37,245 nt of DNA. Origin: Saprospiraceae bacterium (GTDB lineage Bacteria; Bacteroidota; Bacteroidia; Chitinophagales; Saprospiraceae). Shown piece by piece: positions 1-9,562 of this stretch. The number at the start of each line of letters is the position of its first letter. The first letter of the stretch is position 1. The position numbers were made by a program, and so were the translations under genes. The stretch covers positions 1 through 37,245 of the forward strand of contig JANQRV010000125.1 in the NCBI GenBank assembly GCA_028284395.1, written 5' to 3'. The notes beneath the pieces were generated by a model. It ran no database searches, was not told where the DNA came from, and worked only from the letters and a program-made list of their open reading frames with translations.

Positions 1-1415
1 CGCAATTTTCGGAGAAGTTACCGCACGCATCGAGCGCTGACCAAGAATAAGTGATGGTCACATCGCAGCCCGTCCGTAGCGTATCGGCTCCAAAGAAGAT
101 CGTCACATCGCCACACTCATCGCTGAACTCAGGTTCGACCGGATCAGGAATTGCTTCCGGATTACAGCCCAGATCGATGTCCGCCGGACAGTTGACTACG
201 ATCGGAGCCAGCGTATCTACTGTATAAGTTACTCTTGTGATGCATGGTTCAGAGCGGTTGCCACAAGCATCGATGGCTACTCTTTCGTAGATCAACGTAA
301 CGGAACAGCCGCTTTCTTCTCTACCCACTCCTGATTCGATGGAGACAATCTCACAGTCATCACTGAATTCCGGTTGGTCAGGTACGGGGATTTCCTCGGG
401 GTTACAACCCAGGTCGATGTCCGCCGGACAGCTCACCACTACCGGTGCGATGGTATCCACCTGGTAGGTGACCCTTGTAATACAAGGCTCGGAGCGATTG
501 CCGCAAGCATCGATGGCTACTCTTTCGTAAATCAACGTCACGGAACAACCGTTTTCTTCTCTGCCCACTCCAGATTCGATGGAGACAATCTCACAATCAT
601 CACTGAATTCCGGTTGGTCAGGTACGGGGATCTCCTCGGGGTTACAACCCAGGTCGATGTCCGCTGGACAGCTCACCACTACCGGTGCTTCGGTATCTTC
701 GGTATAAGTAATTCGTTGTTGGCAATTTTCGGAGAAGTTACCGCATGCATCAACCGCTGACCAGGAATAAGTAATGGTCACATCGCAACCCGTCCGTAGC
801 GTATCAGCACCAAAGAAGATCGTCACATCGCCACATTCGTCACTGAATTGCGGTTGTACCGGTTCGGGAATCTCTTCGGGACTACAGCCCAGATCCAAGT
901 CGGCAGGACAATTAACCACCACTGGCGCAATTGTATCGAGTTCGTAGGTAATTCGGGTAATACAAGGTTCGGAGCGATTACCGCAGAAATCGACTGCTAC
1001 TCTTTCGTAGATTAACGTAACGGAACAGCCAACTACTTCTCTTCCTACTCCAGATTCAATCAACTCAATTCCACACTCATCACTGAATTCCGGTTGGTCG
1101 GGTACGGGGATCTCCTCGGGGTTACAACCCAGATCGATGTCCGTTGGGCAACTCACCACTACCGGTGCTTCCGTATCTTCGGTATAGGTGATTTGTTGTT
1201 GGCAATTTTCGGAGAAATTACCACATGCATCAACCGCTGACCAGGAGTATGTGATGGTCACATCACAGCCCGTCCTTAGCGTGTCGGCACCAAAGAAGAT
1301 CGTCACATCGCCACATGCATCCTCAAATTCCGGATCAACAGGACCTGGAATCTCAGCTGGGTTACAACCCAAGTCTAGATCCTCAGGACAATTGACCACC
1401 ACTGGTGCCTCATTG
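1..1415 (-). repeat. Short-period (about 240 bp) HYR module repeats, two alternating types
   Basis: One module type (plus-strand marker CAATTTTCGGAGAAGTTACC) begins near 3, 722 and, slightly changed, 1202. A second type (marker ending in CGATGGCTACTCTTTCGTA) occurs near 275 and 515, with a variant near 995. Spacing is always about 240 bp or a multiple. The two adjacent second-type modules, roughly 240-480 and 480-720, are almost identical at the DNA level, unlike other neighbours, which suggests recent duplication or gene conversion. Confidence 0.85.
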
Positions 1416-4400
1416 TCTACTTTATAGGTATAGGTTTGAGTACAACTGGCGGAGTTGCCACAGTAATCGGTAGCGGTATATTCATAGATCAAAGTTCCGT
1501 CACAACCTACCGTATCATTCCTGATCGTTTCTACCGTAACATTCACGATTGAAGTACGATCGATCTCGATGATACCTGAGAGGCCATTTTCAGGGTAGCC
1601 AGGACGACCGGGACCAAAATCATTCCACTGACCAGGATTACCCCAATTCATCACCGTATAATCCTCGCCGGGAGGTGAGGCATCATTCGGTTCACCAGGA
1701 CCCCAATTGGTGTAGATTACCGGATCTCCGTTACTCCATACAAAGTTGCCTTCTTCGGCAACATCGGTAAAGCCAATCCAAATATCACCGGCATTACCAA
1801 ATTCACTGGTCAGGAAGTCTTGCTCTGCCTGGTCGTTGACGGCTACTAAATCGCCACCCAAAGCCAAGGCTTCAGCTCTCATTTCTTCCCAAGTACCCGT
1901 TCCACTCGTCAACAAATACAACTTACCTTCGTACTCGACGGTAGGGCCTTCACAAAGATCTGTTGCCTCCACAGACTCAATGGATGGCTCCGGTAAGCTT
2001 TCTGGGTTACAGCCAAGATCTTCGCCCGGTGCGCAAACGATCTCTGGTGCTTCTTCATCTACCGTGTAAATGATTATTTGTTCGCAAGGTTCGGATTGAT
2101 TACCACAAGCATCAATGGCTACCCAGGTGCGGGTTATGACCACAATACAGTCCTCTTCTGCGATCGATTCATCGAAGACCAGTTCTACATCACTACAAAC
2201 ATCTTCCAACTCTGGGTCTACTGGCTCTGGAATCACTTCAGGATTACAACCAAGGTTCAAATCCGGCGGGCAATTCACAATAACGGGTATATCCGTATCC
2301 GTAGAATAGGAAATGTTTTGCTCGCATTGACCGATGTTGCCGCAAGCATCCACTGCTGTCCAAACATAGGTCAGGATACGTCCACAAGTACCCAAAGCTT
2401 CAACCGTATCAACAGTTAAGGAAACAATCTCACAGTCATCGCTCACCTCGGGCGGTGTTGGGCCAGGGATCTCGGCGGGGTTACAACCCAATTCAAGACC
2501 TGGCGCACAGACCAATACTGGTGCTATGGTATCCAATTGGAAGGTAATGCGCTGGAAGCAGGTATCCGAAACATTGCCGCAGGCATCTACGGCAAACCGC
2601 CCGATCGTCCAGGTTGTTATACAACCATCTTCCTCAATTTCCGGAGGTAAGTTTTGCAGTTGTGCAGTACCGCAGGCATCTTCAAATACTGGCTGCCCAT
2701 CGATTTCGGCCAGTGGATCCCCAGTGATACAACCCAAGTCGACATCCTCAGGACAACTCACTAATTCCGGAGCTTCGGTATCCTCGATATAAGTAATTCG
2801 GTGTTCACATATTTCGGAAGAATTACCGCAGGCATCCACGGCCGTCCACGTGCGGAGGATTGTCACTTCGCACCCATTGAGTAAGGTATCAATACCAGAA
2901 AAGACGGTCACATCCCCACAAACATCTTCAAACTCTGGATCTTCAGGAACGGGGATTTCTCCTTCTGGATTGCAACCAAGATCGATGTCTTCAGGACAAT
3001 TGACAACGATCGGCCCTTCCGTATCTATAGTATAGGTAACAATCTGTGTGCAGCGTTCAGACTCATTGCCACAGGAGTCGATCGCCAACCAGAAGCGCTG
3101 AATGATGGTCGTACAGCCATCTTGTCCTATACTGCTGCTGGCAATTACTTCTGCGATACCACATTCATCTGACCACTCCGGTCCTTCGGAGCCGGGAATC
3201 TCTTCTGGGTTACAACCCAAGTCCAGGTCTTCCGGACAATTGATGGCTACTGGTGGCTCATTGTCTACCTTATAGGTATAGGTTTGTCTGCAACTGACGG
3301 AGTTGCCGCAATAATCCGTTGCTGTATATTCGTATATCAAGACGCCGTCACAACCTGTTGTATCGTTTCTAATTGTCTCAACAGTAACATTTACAATTGA
3401 AGTACGATCGATCTCTATGATACCTGAAATGCCGTTTGCGGGATACCCTGGACGGCCTGGGCCAAAGTCATTCCATACACCGGGGTTATTATTCCAGTTC
3501 ATTACTGCGTAATCTTCACCGGGAGGCATGTCGTCGTTTGGCTCACCTGGTCCCCAGTTTTCGTAGGTCGTCGCATCTCCATTGCTCCACACGTAGGTAC
3601 CCTCTGTTATCTCATCCGAATAACCGATCCAAAGGAGACCGGCTTCGCCAAATTCACTGGTTAGAAAATCTTGTTCTGCCTGATCGTTGACTGCCACCAA
3701 ATCTCCACCTCTCGCCAAAGCCTCCGCTCTCATTTCTCCCCAAGTACCAGTGCCTTTAGTCAATAAGTATAACTTACCTTCATACTCAACGGAAGGTCCT
3801 TCACAAAGATCCGTGGCTTCTACCGACTCTATGGATGGTTCGGGCAAGGTCTCCGGATTACAACCCAGATCTTCGCCCGGAGCACAGACGATCTCAGGTA
3901 CTGCCTCATCTATCGTGTAAACTATGGTTTGCTGGCAAGGTTCGGATTGATTACCGCAGGCATCGATGGCTACCCAGGTGCGGGTTATGGTCACGATACA
4001 GTCTTCTTCCTCGGTCGATTCGCTAAAGACCAGTTCGACATCACTACATACATCTTCTAATTCAGGATCAACCGCTTCGGGAATAAAGGATGGATTACAA
4101 CCTAAGTTTAGGTCCGGTGGACAATTAACAATTACCGGTATGTCCGTATCGGTAGAATAGGAAATATTCTGCTCGCATTGGCCGATGTTACCACAAGCAT
4201 CTACTGCTGTCCAAACGTAAGTCAGGATCCGGCCGCAGGTACCTAATGCTTCGACAGTGTCCACTGTTAATGATACAATTTCACAATCATCACTCACCTC
4301 GGGCGGTGTCGGGCCAGGAATCTCGGCTGGGTTACAACCCAATTCCAGGCCTGGCGCACAGACCAGTACTGGTGCTATGGTATCCCGCTGGAAAGTAATC

Positions 4401-7400
4401 CGTTGGAAACAGGTGTCTGACGTATTGCCACATGCATCGACTGCATATCTCCCTATCGTCCATGTTGTAATGCAACCATCTTCCTCTATTTCGGGAGCCA
4501 AGCTTCTCAAATCGGCAGTTCCGCAGGCATCTTCAAATACTGGTTGGCCATCGACTTCGGCTAGCGGGTCCCCGCTAATACAGCCCAGATCGATATCCTC
4601 TGGACAACTCACCAGTACAGGTGCTAAGGTATCTACCGTATAAGTCACTATTTGTATACAGGTTTCAGACTCATTCCCACAAGAATCTATTGCTGTCCAG
4701 AAACGTTCGATAATCGTTGTACAGCCGTCCTGCAAGGTAGTGCTGCCCGAAAATTGCTGTGCCACACCGCATGCATCTGACCATTCTGGTCCTTCAGGAT
4801 CAGGAATTTCTTCCGGGTTACAACCTAGATCAAGATTTTCAGGACAGTTGATCGCCACCGGTGGCTCGTTATCTACTTTATAGGTATAGGTCTGCGTACA
4901 ACTGGCGGTATTGCCACAGTAATCTGTAGCTGTGTACTCGTATACCAAGGTACCGTCGCAGCCTAATGTATCGTTTCTTACCGTTTCTACGGTCACCGCA
5001 ACGAGTGAAGTACCGTCGATCTCTATGATGCCTGAAAGACCAGCTGCTGGATATCCGGGACGGCCGGGTCCAAAGTCATTCCACACACCGGGATTATTAT
5101 TCCAGTTCATTACTGCGTAATCTTCACCGGGAGGCATATCGTCGTTTGGCTCGCCGGATCCCCAATTCTCGTAGGCCGTTTCGTCTCCATTACTCCATAC
5201 AAAGGTGCCTTCAGTTATCTCATCCGAATAACCGATCCAAAGGAGGCCGGCATCGCCAAATTCACTGGTCAGAAAATCCTGTTCTTCCTGATCATTGACT
5301 GCCACCAAATCACCGCCCATAGCCAAAGCTTCCGCTCTCATTTCTCCCCAGGTGCCGGTACTACTGGTCAGCAAGTATAATTTGCCTTCGTATTCAAGGG
5401 CAGGGCCTTTACAAAGGTCCGTTGCCTCTACCGACTCAACTGCTGGTTCAGGCAGGGCCTCGGGATTACAACCAAGGTCTTCACCCGGTGCACAGACGAT
5501 TTCAGGTGCTTCTTCATCTACCGTATAAGTGATTCTTTGTTCACAAGGTTCGGATTGGTTACCGCAGGCATCAGTAGCTACCCAACTACGAGTGATGGTG
5601 ACAATACATCCCTCTTCTTCGATGGTCTCATCAAATACCAATGCTATATCGCTACAAGCATCTTCCAACTCTGGATCTACCGGATCTGGAATCACTTCTG
5701 GGTTACAGCCCAGATCCAGGTCTGGCGGACAATTCACAATCACCGGTACATCGTCATCGGTCGTGTAACTTATATTTTGCACACATTCACTGCTGTTGCC
5801 GCAGGCATCTACTGCAGTCCAAGTATAAGTCAAGATCCGGCCACAAGTGGCCAATGCTTCTGTTGTATCAACGGTTAGGGATACAATTTCGCAATTATCA
5901 GTTACCTCTGGTGGAGTGGGACCGGGGATCTCTTCGGGATTACAACCGAGTTCGATGTCCGGAGCACAGACCAAAGTCGGCGCTACAGTATCTACCTGAT
6001 AAGTGACTCTTGTAATACATGGCTCTGATTGATTACCACAACTGTCGGTAGCAACCCAGGAATAAATCAACTCCCGTGTGCAATCATCTCCCGACTCTGT
6101 CGTACTCAAGTCTACGGATGCAATTCCACAGGCATCTGTAAATTCCGGTTCGATTGGATCAGGAATCGATTCTGGATTACACCCCAAGTCGATGTCCGGT
6201 GTACAATTGATCACTACCGGTGCAATTGTATCCAATTGATAAATGATTCGCTGTTCACAGATTTCGGAACGATTTCCACAACTATCAATGGCTACCCATT
6301 GACGTAGAATCTCGCGATTACATTCATCGCCGGAAACGATGCTGTCGTATAAAACCTCGGCAATGCCGCAGTTATCTATGATCCTCAATACATCCTGCAA
6401 AGGTACCTGATTACCTTCCCGCAAAGTAATTTGGGGGCTTAGATTAGCGCGTCTTTCGACTCTGAAAGCTTCTCGGAAAAACGTAATCGGGTTGTATTTT
6501 TCTGTAGGAACTTCATTCGGACTATTACTTAGACTTGGTGTCTCAATAATTATTTCAATATCGGGCAATGGAGGTAGAGCGGTAGGATTACAGCCAAGAT
6601 CAATGTCCGGCGGACACTCTACAATGATGGGTTGAAGGGTATCTGATGTATAGGTAAATCTCCGAATGCAGATGGCAGTATTACCACAGCTGTCAGTCGC
6701 CGTCCAAGTTCTGACCAATGCTTTATTACAATCACTTCCAGTCACCTCTTCACTGGTAAGACTAACTTCCAGAAGGCCGCAATCATCCTCGGCAGTTGGT
6801 GGTTCTGGAGCGGGGAATTCAGTTGGATTACAACCAAGATCTACATCTTCAAGACAAACAATGACAGGAGGAATACTGTCGAGCTGATAAGTGAAAGTCT
6901 GTTCACAAGTTGCTGTATTACCGCAGCTATCGATAGCGGTCCAGGTACGGACTAGAAACCGACTACATTCATCACCTCCCCCCGTTTCACTAGTCAGTTC
7001 AACACTTACTACAGTACAATTATCGGTAGCAACCGGAGGCGTAGGTTCAGGAATTGAAGCTGGGTTACAACCAAGATCCACTGTCTCACAGACCAATTCC
7101 GGAGGAGTGTTATCCATCTGATATTTCACGGTCTGCCTCAAGGTATCCGAAACATTTCCACATTCATCGATCGCTACCCACCAACGGTTAATGAATTGGC
7201 TGCATTCATCTCCAGATAAAGTACTATCCACTACTATTTCAGCGATAGAACCACAATTGTCAGTAGCCTCGACCGACGGTAGCTCGGGGAAAACAGATGG
7301 GTTACAGCCAAGATCAATATCTTCCAGTTGTGTAGTGATCACTGGAGGAGTATTATCCGGCAGTAATGTTATTATTTGAGTACAAGTCGTGTCATTTTCA

Positions 7401-8887
7401 CAGGCATCTACAGCCCGCCAAGTTCTGATAATTTGTCCACCTTCACATGGCGAAATGATGTTGCCCTCATCTGTATAAGTAACAGTAGGCTCTTCATCAC
7501 AATCGTCAATCGCTGTTGCAACTCCCATGTTCGGATTTTGCAAAGGATCAACGTCTTCAAAACACTCAATTTCTACGTCATCCGGGCAGCTTAATTCCGG
7601 AGGTGTTTCATCAACAATGTGAATTTCCACTTCAATGGTATCAGAAACATTCCCACAATAATCAACGGCATACCAAATACAGACAAACTTCTTTAGAAAA
7701 CCGTCTGTTTTCCAGTCTCCTTCCATCGGTACATCCTCAAAACTAACTCCGGGGCGACGATCACAATCATCTTGAATGTCCACCCATGATGGCATGATTT
7801 CAAAATCTGGCAAATTCTCACTGCATCCCAACCTAATGACTCCGTCAGTGAACAATTCGGCATACTCTTCTTTCAATTCAATGGTCGGTGCTTCACTATC
7901 TTTCTCTATAGTAATCAATTGCACACAAGAAGATTGATTCCCACAAGGATCAGTGGCCGTCCAGGTCCGCTGGATAACTCCACCGGCACAAATATCTTCG
8001 GGGCCCTCGTCTTCGTAAGTGATTTCGATGTCTTCACCACAATTATCGGTAGCAGTGGCTCTGCCGACCCGACCATTGTAAACCGGGCTTCGATTTTCAC
8101 TGCAAGCCAATGTAACATCTGGTGGACAAGTGATGACCGGAGCCGTCTCATCAACAATTCTCAAAGTCAGAACAACTTTCTCAGAAACATTTCCGCATAC
8201 ATCCGTAGCAAACCAAATACATTCTAACTCACCAGGGTATCCTTCCACACAATTTGATCCATTGGCAGGAAATTCCTGGAAACTAATTTTAGGGCTTTCA
8301 TCGCAATTGTCCTCAGCTACTACCCAATCAGTCATATCACCAAAATCCGGTAAGGCGCTGCATTCGAATATCATCAGACCATCAGGGAATCTTTCAGCAT
8401 ATTCTTCCTTTAACGTTACTTCCGGAGCCTCATCATCGGCTTCGATCGTGATTTCCTGCTCACAAGATACCGTATTACCACTTGCGTCAGTAGATTGCCA
8501 GGTCCGGATGATAGTGCCTCCTTCACAGGGGCTCACTATATCAGAATCCGAGAAAGTCAACGAAGGTGATTCGTCACATTCATCAGTAGTGGTGGCAATA
8601 CCTACGGACTCATTTATTTCCGGGTCTAGGCTATTTCCGCAACTGACCGTTACATCGTCCGGGCAAGTGAGTTCCGGCGGAGTCTCGTCCGGATCACAAA
8701 CAAATGATTGTGGAGCGAATTCTCCTGCTTCTCTTTCCATCACCATCTGCCGATTGACAACGGGTGAGACTTCTTCATTAGAAGATCCTGAAAAAAAGAG
8801 TATGACACCCAGCAATAAGGGAGTCAAAACACTCGAATACAAACGAGTGCCATAAAGGATTCTTTTAAAGTGTTGGGATAGACTCAT
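1..8887 (-). CDS. Giant secreted HYR-repeat adhesin with nested C-type lectin domains (3' end outside window)
   Basis: I translated the minus strand from the ATG at 8887 and followed it to base 1, spot-checking the frame at many points; it gives at least 2962 residues. A hydrophobic segment at about residues 20-34 (TPLLLGVILFF) is a plausible signal peptide. The rest is about 30 modules of roughly 80 residues. Each has a start like CPxDIDLGCNPxxIPxP, a central TDxC and an end like TAxDxCGNxSExC, which is the HYR/Ig-like pattern of Bacteroidota surface proteins. Three modules carry a C-type lectin domain (residues about 1166-1290, 1702-1826, 2319-2442). Such proteins are usually exported by T9SS and act in adhesion or gliding; the sorting domain would lie off-window, so export route and function are inferred. 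Codons are uninterrupted wherever checked. All plus-strand open frames across this stretch are shadows of this repeat protein. Confidence 0.93.
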   Translation of the reverse strand, partial: MSLSQHFKRILYGTRLYSSVLTPLLLGVILFFSGSSNEEVSPVVNRQMVMEREAGEFAPQSFVCDPDETPPELTCPDDVTVSCGNSLDPEINESVGIATTTDECDESPSLTFSDSDIVSPCEGGTIIRTWQSTDASGNTVSCEQEITIEADDEAPEVTLKEEYAERFPDGLMIFECSALPDFGDMTDWVVAEDNCDESPKISFQEFPANGSNCVEGYPGELECIWFATDVCGNVSEKVVLTLRIVDETAPVITCPPDVTLACSENRSPVYNGRVGRATATDNCGEDIEITYEDEGPEDICAGGVIQRTWTATDPCGNQSSCVQLITIEKDSEAPTIELKEEYAELFTDGVIRLGCSENLPDFEIMPSWVDIQDDCDRRPGVSFEDVPMEGDWKTDGFLKKFVCIWYAVDYCGNVSDTIEVEIHIVDETPPELSCPDDVEIECFEDVDPLQNPNMGVATAIDDCDEEPTVTYTDEGNIISPCEGGQIIRTWRAVDACENDTTCTQIITLLPDNTPPVITTQLEDIDLGCNPSVFPELPSVEATDNCGSIAEIVVDSTLSGDECSQFINRWWVAIDECGNVSDTLRQTVKYQMDNTPPELVCETVDLGCNPASIPEPTPPVATDNCTVVSVELTSETGGGDECSRFLVRTWTAIDSCGNTATCEQTFTYQLDSIPPVIVCLEDVDLGCNPTEFPAPEPPTAEDDCGLLEVSLTSEEVTGSDCNKALVRTWTATDSCGNTAICIRRFTYTSDTLQPIIVECPPDIDLGCNPTALPPLPDIEIIIETPSLSNSPNEVPTEKYNPITFFREAFRVERRANLSPQITLREGNQVPLQDVLRIIDNCGIAEVLYDSIVSGDECNREILRQWVAIDSCGNRSEICEQRIIYQLDTIAPVVINCTPDIDLGCNPESIPDPIEPEFTDACGIASVDLSTTESGDDCTRELIYSWVATDSCGNQSEPCITRVTYQVDTVAPTLVCAPDIELGCNPEEIPGPTPPEVTDNCEIVSLTVDTTEALATCGRILTYTWTAVDACGNSSECVQNISYTTDDDVPVIVNCPPDLDLGCNPEVIPDPVDPELEDACSDIALVFDETIEEEGCIVTITRSWVATDACGNQSEPCEQRITYTVDEEAPEIVCAPGEDLGCNPEALPEPAVESVEATDLCKGPALEYEGKLYLLTSSTGTWGEMRAEALAMGGDLVAVNDQEEQDFLTSEFGDAGLLWIGYSDEITEGTFVWSNGDETAYENWGSGEPNDDMPPGEDYAVMNWNNNPGVWNDFGPGRPGYPAAGLSGIIEIDGTSLVAVTVETVRNDTLGCDGTLVYEYTATDYCGNTASCTQTYTYKVDNEPPVAINCPENLDLGCNPEEIPDPEGPEWSDACGVAQQFSGSTTLQDGCTTIIERFWTAIDSCGNESETCIQIVTYTVDTLAPVLVSCPEDIDLGCISGDPLAEVDGQPVFEDACGTADLRSLAPEIEEDGCITTWTIGRYAVDACGNTSDTCFQRITFQRDTIAPVLVCAPGLELGCNPAEIPGPTPPEVSDDCEIVSLTVDTVEALGTCGRILTYVWTAVDACGNIGQCEQNISYSTDTDIPVIVNCPPDLNLGCNPSFIPEAVDPELEDVCSDVELVFSESTEEEDCIVTITRTWVAIDACGNQSEPCQQTIVYTIDEAVPEIVCAPGEDLGCNPETLPEPSIESVEATDLCEGPSVEYEGKLYLLTKGTGTWGEMRAEALARGGDLVAVNDQAEQDFLTSEFGEAGLLWIGYSDEITEGTYVWSNGDATTYENWGPGEPNDDMPPGEDYAVMNWNNNPGVWNDFGPGRPGYPANGISGIIEIDRTSIVNVTVETIRNDTTGCDGVLIYEYTATDYCGNSVSCRQTYTYKVDNEPPVAINCPEDLDLGCNPEEIPGSEGPEWSDECGIAEVIASSSIGQDGCTTIIQRFWLAIDSCGNESERCTQIVTYTIDTEGPIVVNCPEDIDLGCNPEGEIPVPEDPEFEDVCGDVTVFSGIDTLLNGCEVTILRTWTAVDACGNSSEICEHRITYIEDTEAPELVSCPEDVDLGCITGDPLAEIDGQPVFEDACGTAQLQNLPPEIEEDGCITTWTIGRFAVDACGNVSDTCFQRITFQLDTIAPVLVCAPGLELGCNPAEIPGPTPPEVSDDCEIVSLTVDTVEALGTCGRILTYVWTAVDACGNIGQCEQNISYSTDTDIPVIVNCPPDLNLGCNPEVIPEPVDPELEDVCSDVELVFDESIAEEDCIVVITRTWVAIDACGNQSEPCEQIIIYTVDEEAPEIVCAPGEDLGCNPESLPEPSIESVEATDLCEGPTVEYEGKLYLLTSGTGTWEEMRAEALALGGDLVAVNDQAEQDFLTSEFGNAGDIWIGFTDVAEEGNFVWSNGDPVIYTNWGPGEPNDASPPGEDYTVMNWGNPGQWNDFGPGRPGYPENGLSGIIEIDRTSIVNVTVETIRNDTVGCDGTLIYEYTATDYCGNSASCTQTYTYKVDNEAPVVVNCPEDLDLGCNPAEIPGPVDPEFEDACGDVTIFFGADTLRTGCDVTITYSWSAVDACGNFSENCQQQITYTEDTEAPVVVSCPTDIDLGCNPEEIPVPDQPEFSDECGIELIESGVGREVVGCSVTLIYERVAVDFCGNRSEPCITRITYELDTIAPVVVNCPADLDLGCSPEEIPEPVQPQFSDECGDVTIFFGADTLRTGCDVTITYSWSAVDACGNFSENCQQRITYTEDTEAPVVVSCPADIDLGCNPEEIPVPDQPEFSDDCEIVSIESGVGREENGCSVTLIYERVAIDACGNRSEPCITRVTYQVDTIAPVVVSCPADIDLGCNPEEIPVPDQPEFSDDCEIVSIESGVGREESGCSVTLIYERVAIDACGNRSEPCITRVTYTVDTLAPIVVNCPADIDLGCNPEAIPDPVEPEFSDECGDVTIFFGADTLRTGCDVTITYSWSALDACGNFSENC
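1560..1933 (-). other. C-type lectin-like domain 3 of the giant adhesin
   Basis: Residues about 2319-2442. Same fold motifs as the other two (IWIGFTD, GEPND, GQWNDF), but visibly more diverged in the middle. For example it has PVIYTNWGPGEPND where the others have TAYENWGSGEPND and TTYENWGPGEPND. The difference lies near the presumed ligand loop and might change sugar preference; that is inference. Confidence 0.85.
3408..3784 (-). other. C-type lectin-like domain 2 of the giant adhesin
   Basis: Residues about 1702-1826. Very close to domain 1: same YEGKLYLL opening, WIGYSD, GEPNDD and GVWNDF motifs, and the same missing cysteines. By eye the DNA is also highly similar to domain 1, with most differences at synonymous positions. 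Confidence 0.85.
5016..5392 (-). other. C-type lectin-like domain 1 of the giant adhesin
   Basis: Residues about 1166-1290 of the giant protein. The segment opens with YEGKLYLL, continues with the helix GEMRAEALAMGGDLVAVND, then LLWIGYSD, a GEPND motif and GVWNDF. WIG, EPN and WND are the hallmarks of the C-type lectin fold. EPN followed by WND is the arrangement of mannose-type calcium-dependent sugar sites. The cysteines that normally bracket the fold are absent (EDYAVMNW where EDCV is usual), so it must be stabilised without the classical disulfides. Sugar binding is inferred from the motifs. Confidence 0.85.
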
Positions 8888-8963
8888 ACGAGAGGTTTAG
8901 TATTAAGGAAATCATTGGCAAAAACAGTTCTGAAAAGGCATAAACGTACCTTCTCATCTATAT

Positions 8964-8996
8964 CAATTTATAGTGATTATTAATATGTAAACACAA
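8964..8996 (-). promoter_or_regulatory. Candidate Bacteroidota promoter of the giant adhesin gene
   Basis: On the minus strand a TTG (8996-8994) is followed about 21 bp later by TATAAATTG (8972-8964), a loose fit to the TTTG / TAnnTTTG promoter of Bacteroidota. It lies about 77 bp upstream of the ATG at 8887. The -7 match is imperfect, so this is only a suggestion. Confidence 0.25.
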
Positions 8997-9437
8997 GGAT
9001 GCCTGTACGCTATCCAAATCAATGGAGCACAGATACAGACTAGCCAAACTTGAATACAGGAATCCCTTTGTACGACCGGAAAATTGGCGCACAAAGACAG
9101 ACCATTGTTGTGTAGTTAGAACGGGTAATTAGATTGCTAATCAGACATTAGCGCAACGGAAAGTATTGACTCATAGGCAACTAGGTGTTTTAGATTAATA
9201 ATGGGGTTTAGGATCTTATAGAGTAACCAATGCCTGGAGCTCCATCAAGCTCCAATGAAAATGAGGTTGAACATCGATACGATACCCTAATAGAATTCTT
9301 TTTGTAGATAATCGATTCTTGAGAAAACGGGTTGTACTAAATTATACCCAACAGGTAAGTGTAATATTCTTGTAAGTTGCAATCGGAAAGAAAAATGGGA
9401 TTGATCCAAATATATTATTTATTCTTTAATAACAAAA

Positions 9438-9454
9438 GAAATTGAATCAATTTC
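9438..9454. promoter_or_regulatory. 17-bp perfect palindrome, possible operator
   Basis: GAAATTGA, one central A, TCAATTTC. The two 8-bp arms match perfectly. It lies in the AT-rich part of the divergent intergenic region, 235 bp upstream of the permease ATG. It has the size of a dimeric repressor site, but no cognate regulator is seen nearby, and in AT-rich DNA chance is not excluded. Confidence 0.35.
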
Positions 9455-9562
9455 ATGATACATAATTATTTATTTAATATTATTTTTTTTAATTTGAATA
9501 GATCTCGCATACTGCGTCCCATCATTTAACCCTACTGGCTCTTCCAAAAGTAAGTATTCTTT

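Larger units (their letters stand above)
1415..6000 (-). repeat. Long-period tandem repeat: lectin-bearing HYR supermodule, three copies
   Basis: The stretch TTTATAGGTATAGGT (plus strand) recurs with small changes near 1420, 3270 and 4880, each time followed by the same module order. Copy boundaries are about 1415-3265 (1.85 kb), 3265-4870 (1.6 kb) and 4870 to about 6000 (incomplete on the high-coordinate side). The 245-bp length difference between the first two equals one extra HYR module. The copies differ mainly at third codon positions. This is an internal coding repeat, not a mobile element. Confidence 0.85.

Noticed and set aside
374..8855. Many plus-strand open frames of 60-240 codons across the first 9 kb
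   Set aside because: They are antisense shadows of the repeat protein on the minus strand. They recur with the same 240-bp period, and the minus-strand frame is continuous with clear HYR and lectin motifs.
1..8887. Regular repeats that might suggest a CRISPR array
   Set aside because: The period is about 240 bp, the repeats are coding, and there are no short identical repeats with unique spacers of 30-40 bp.
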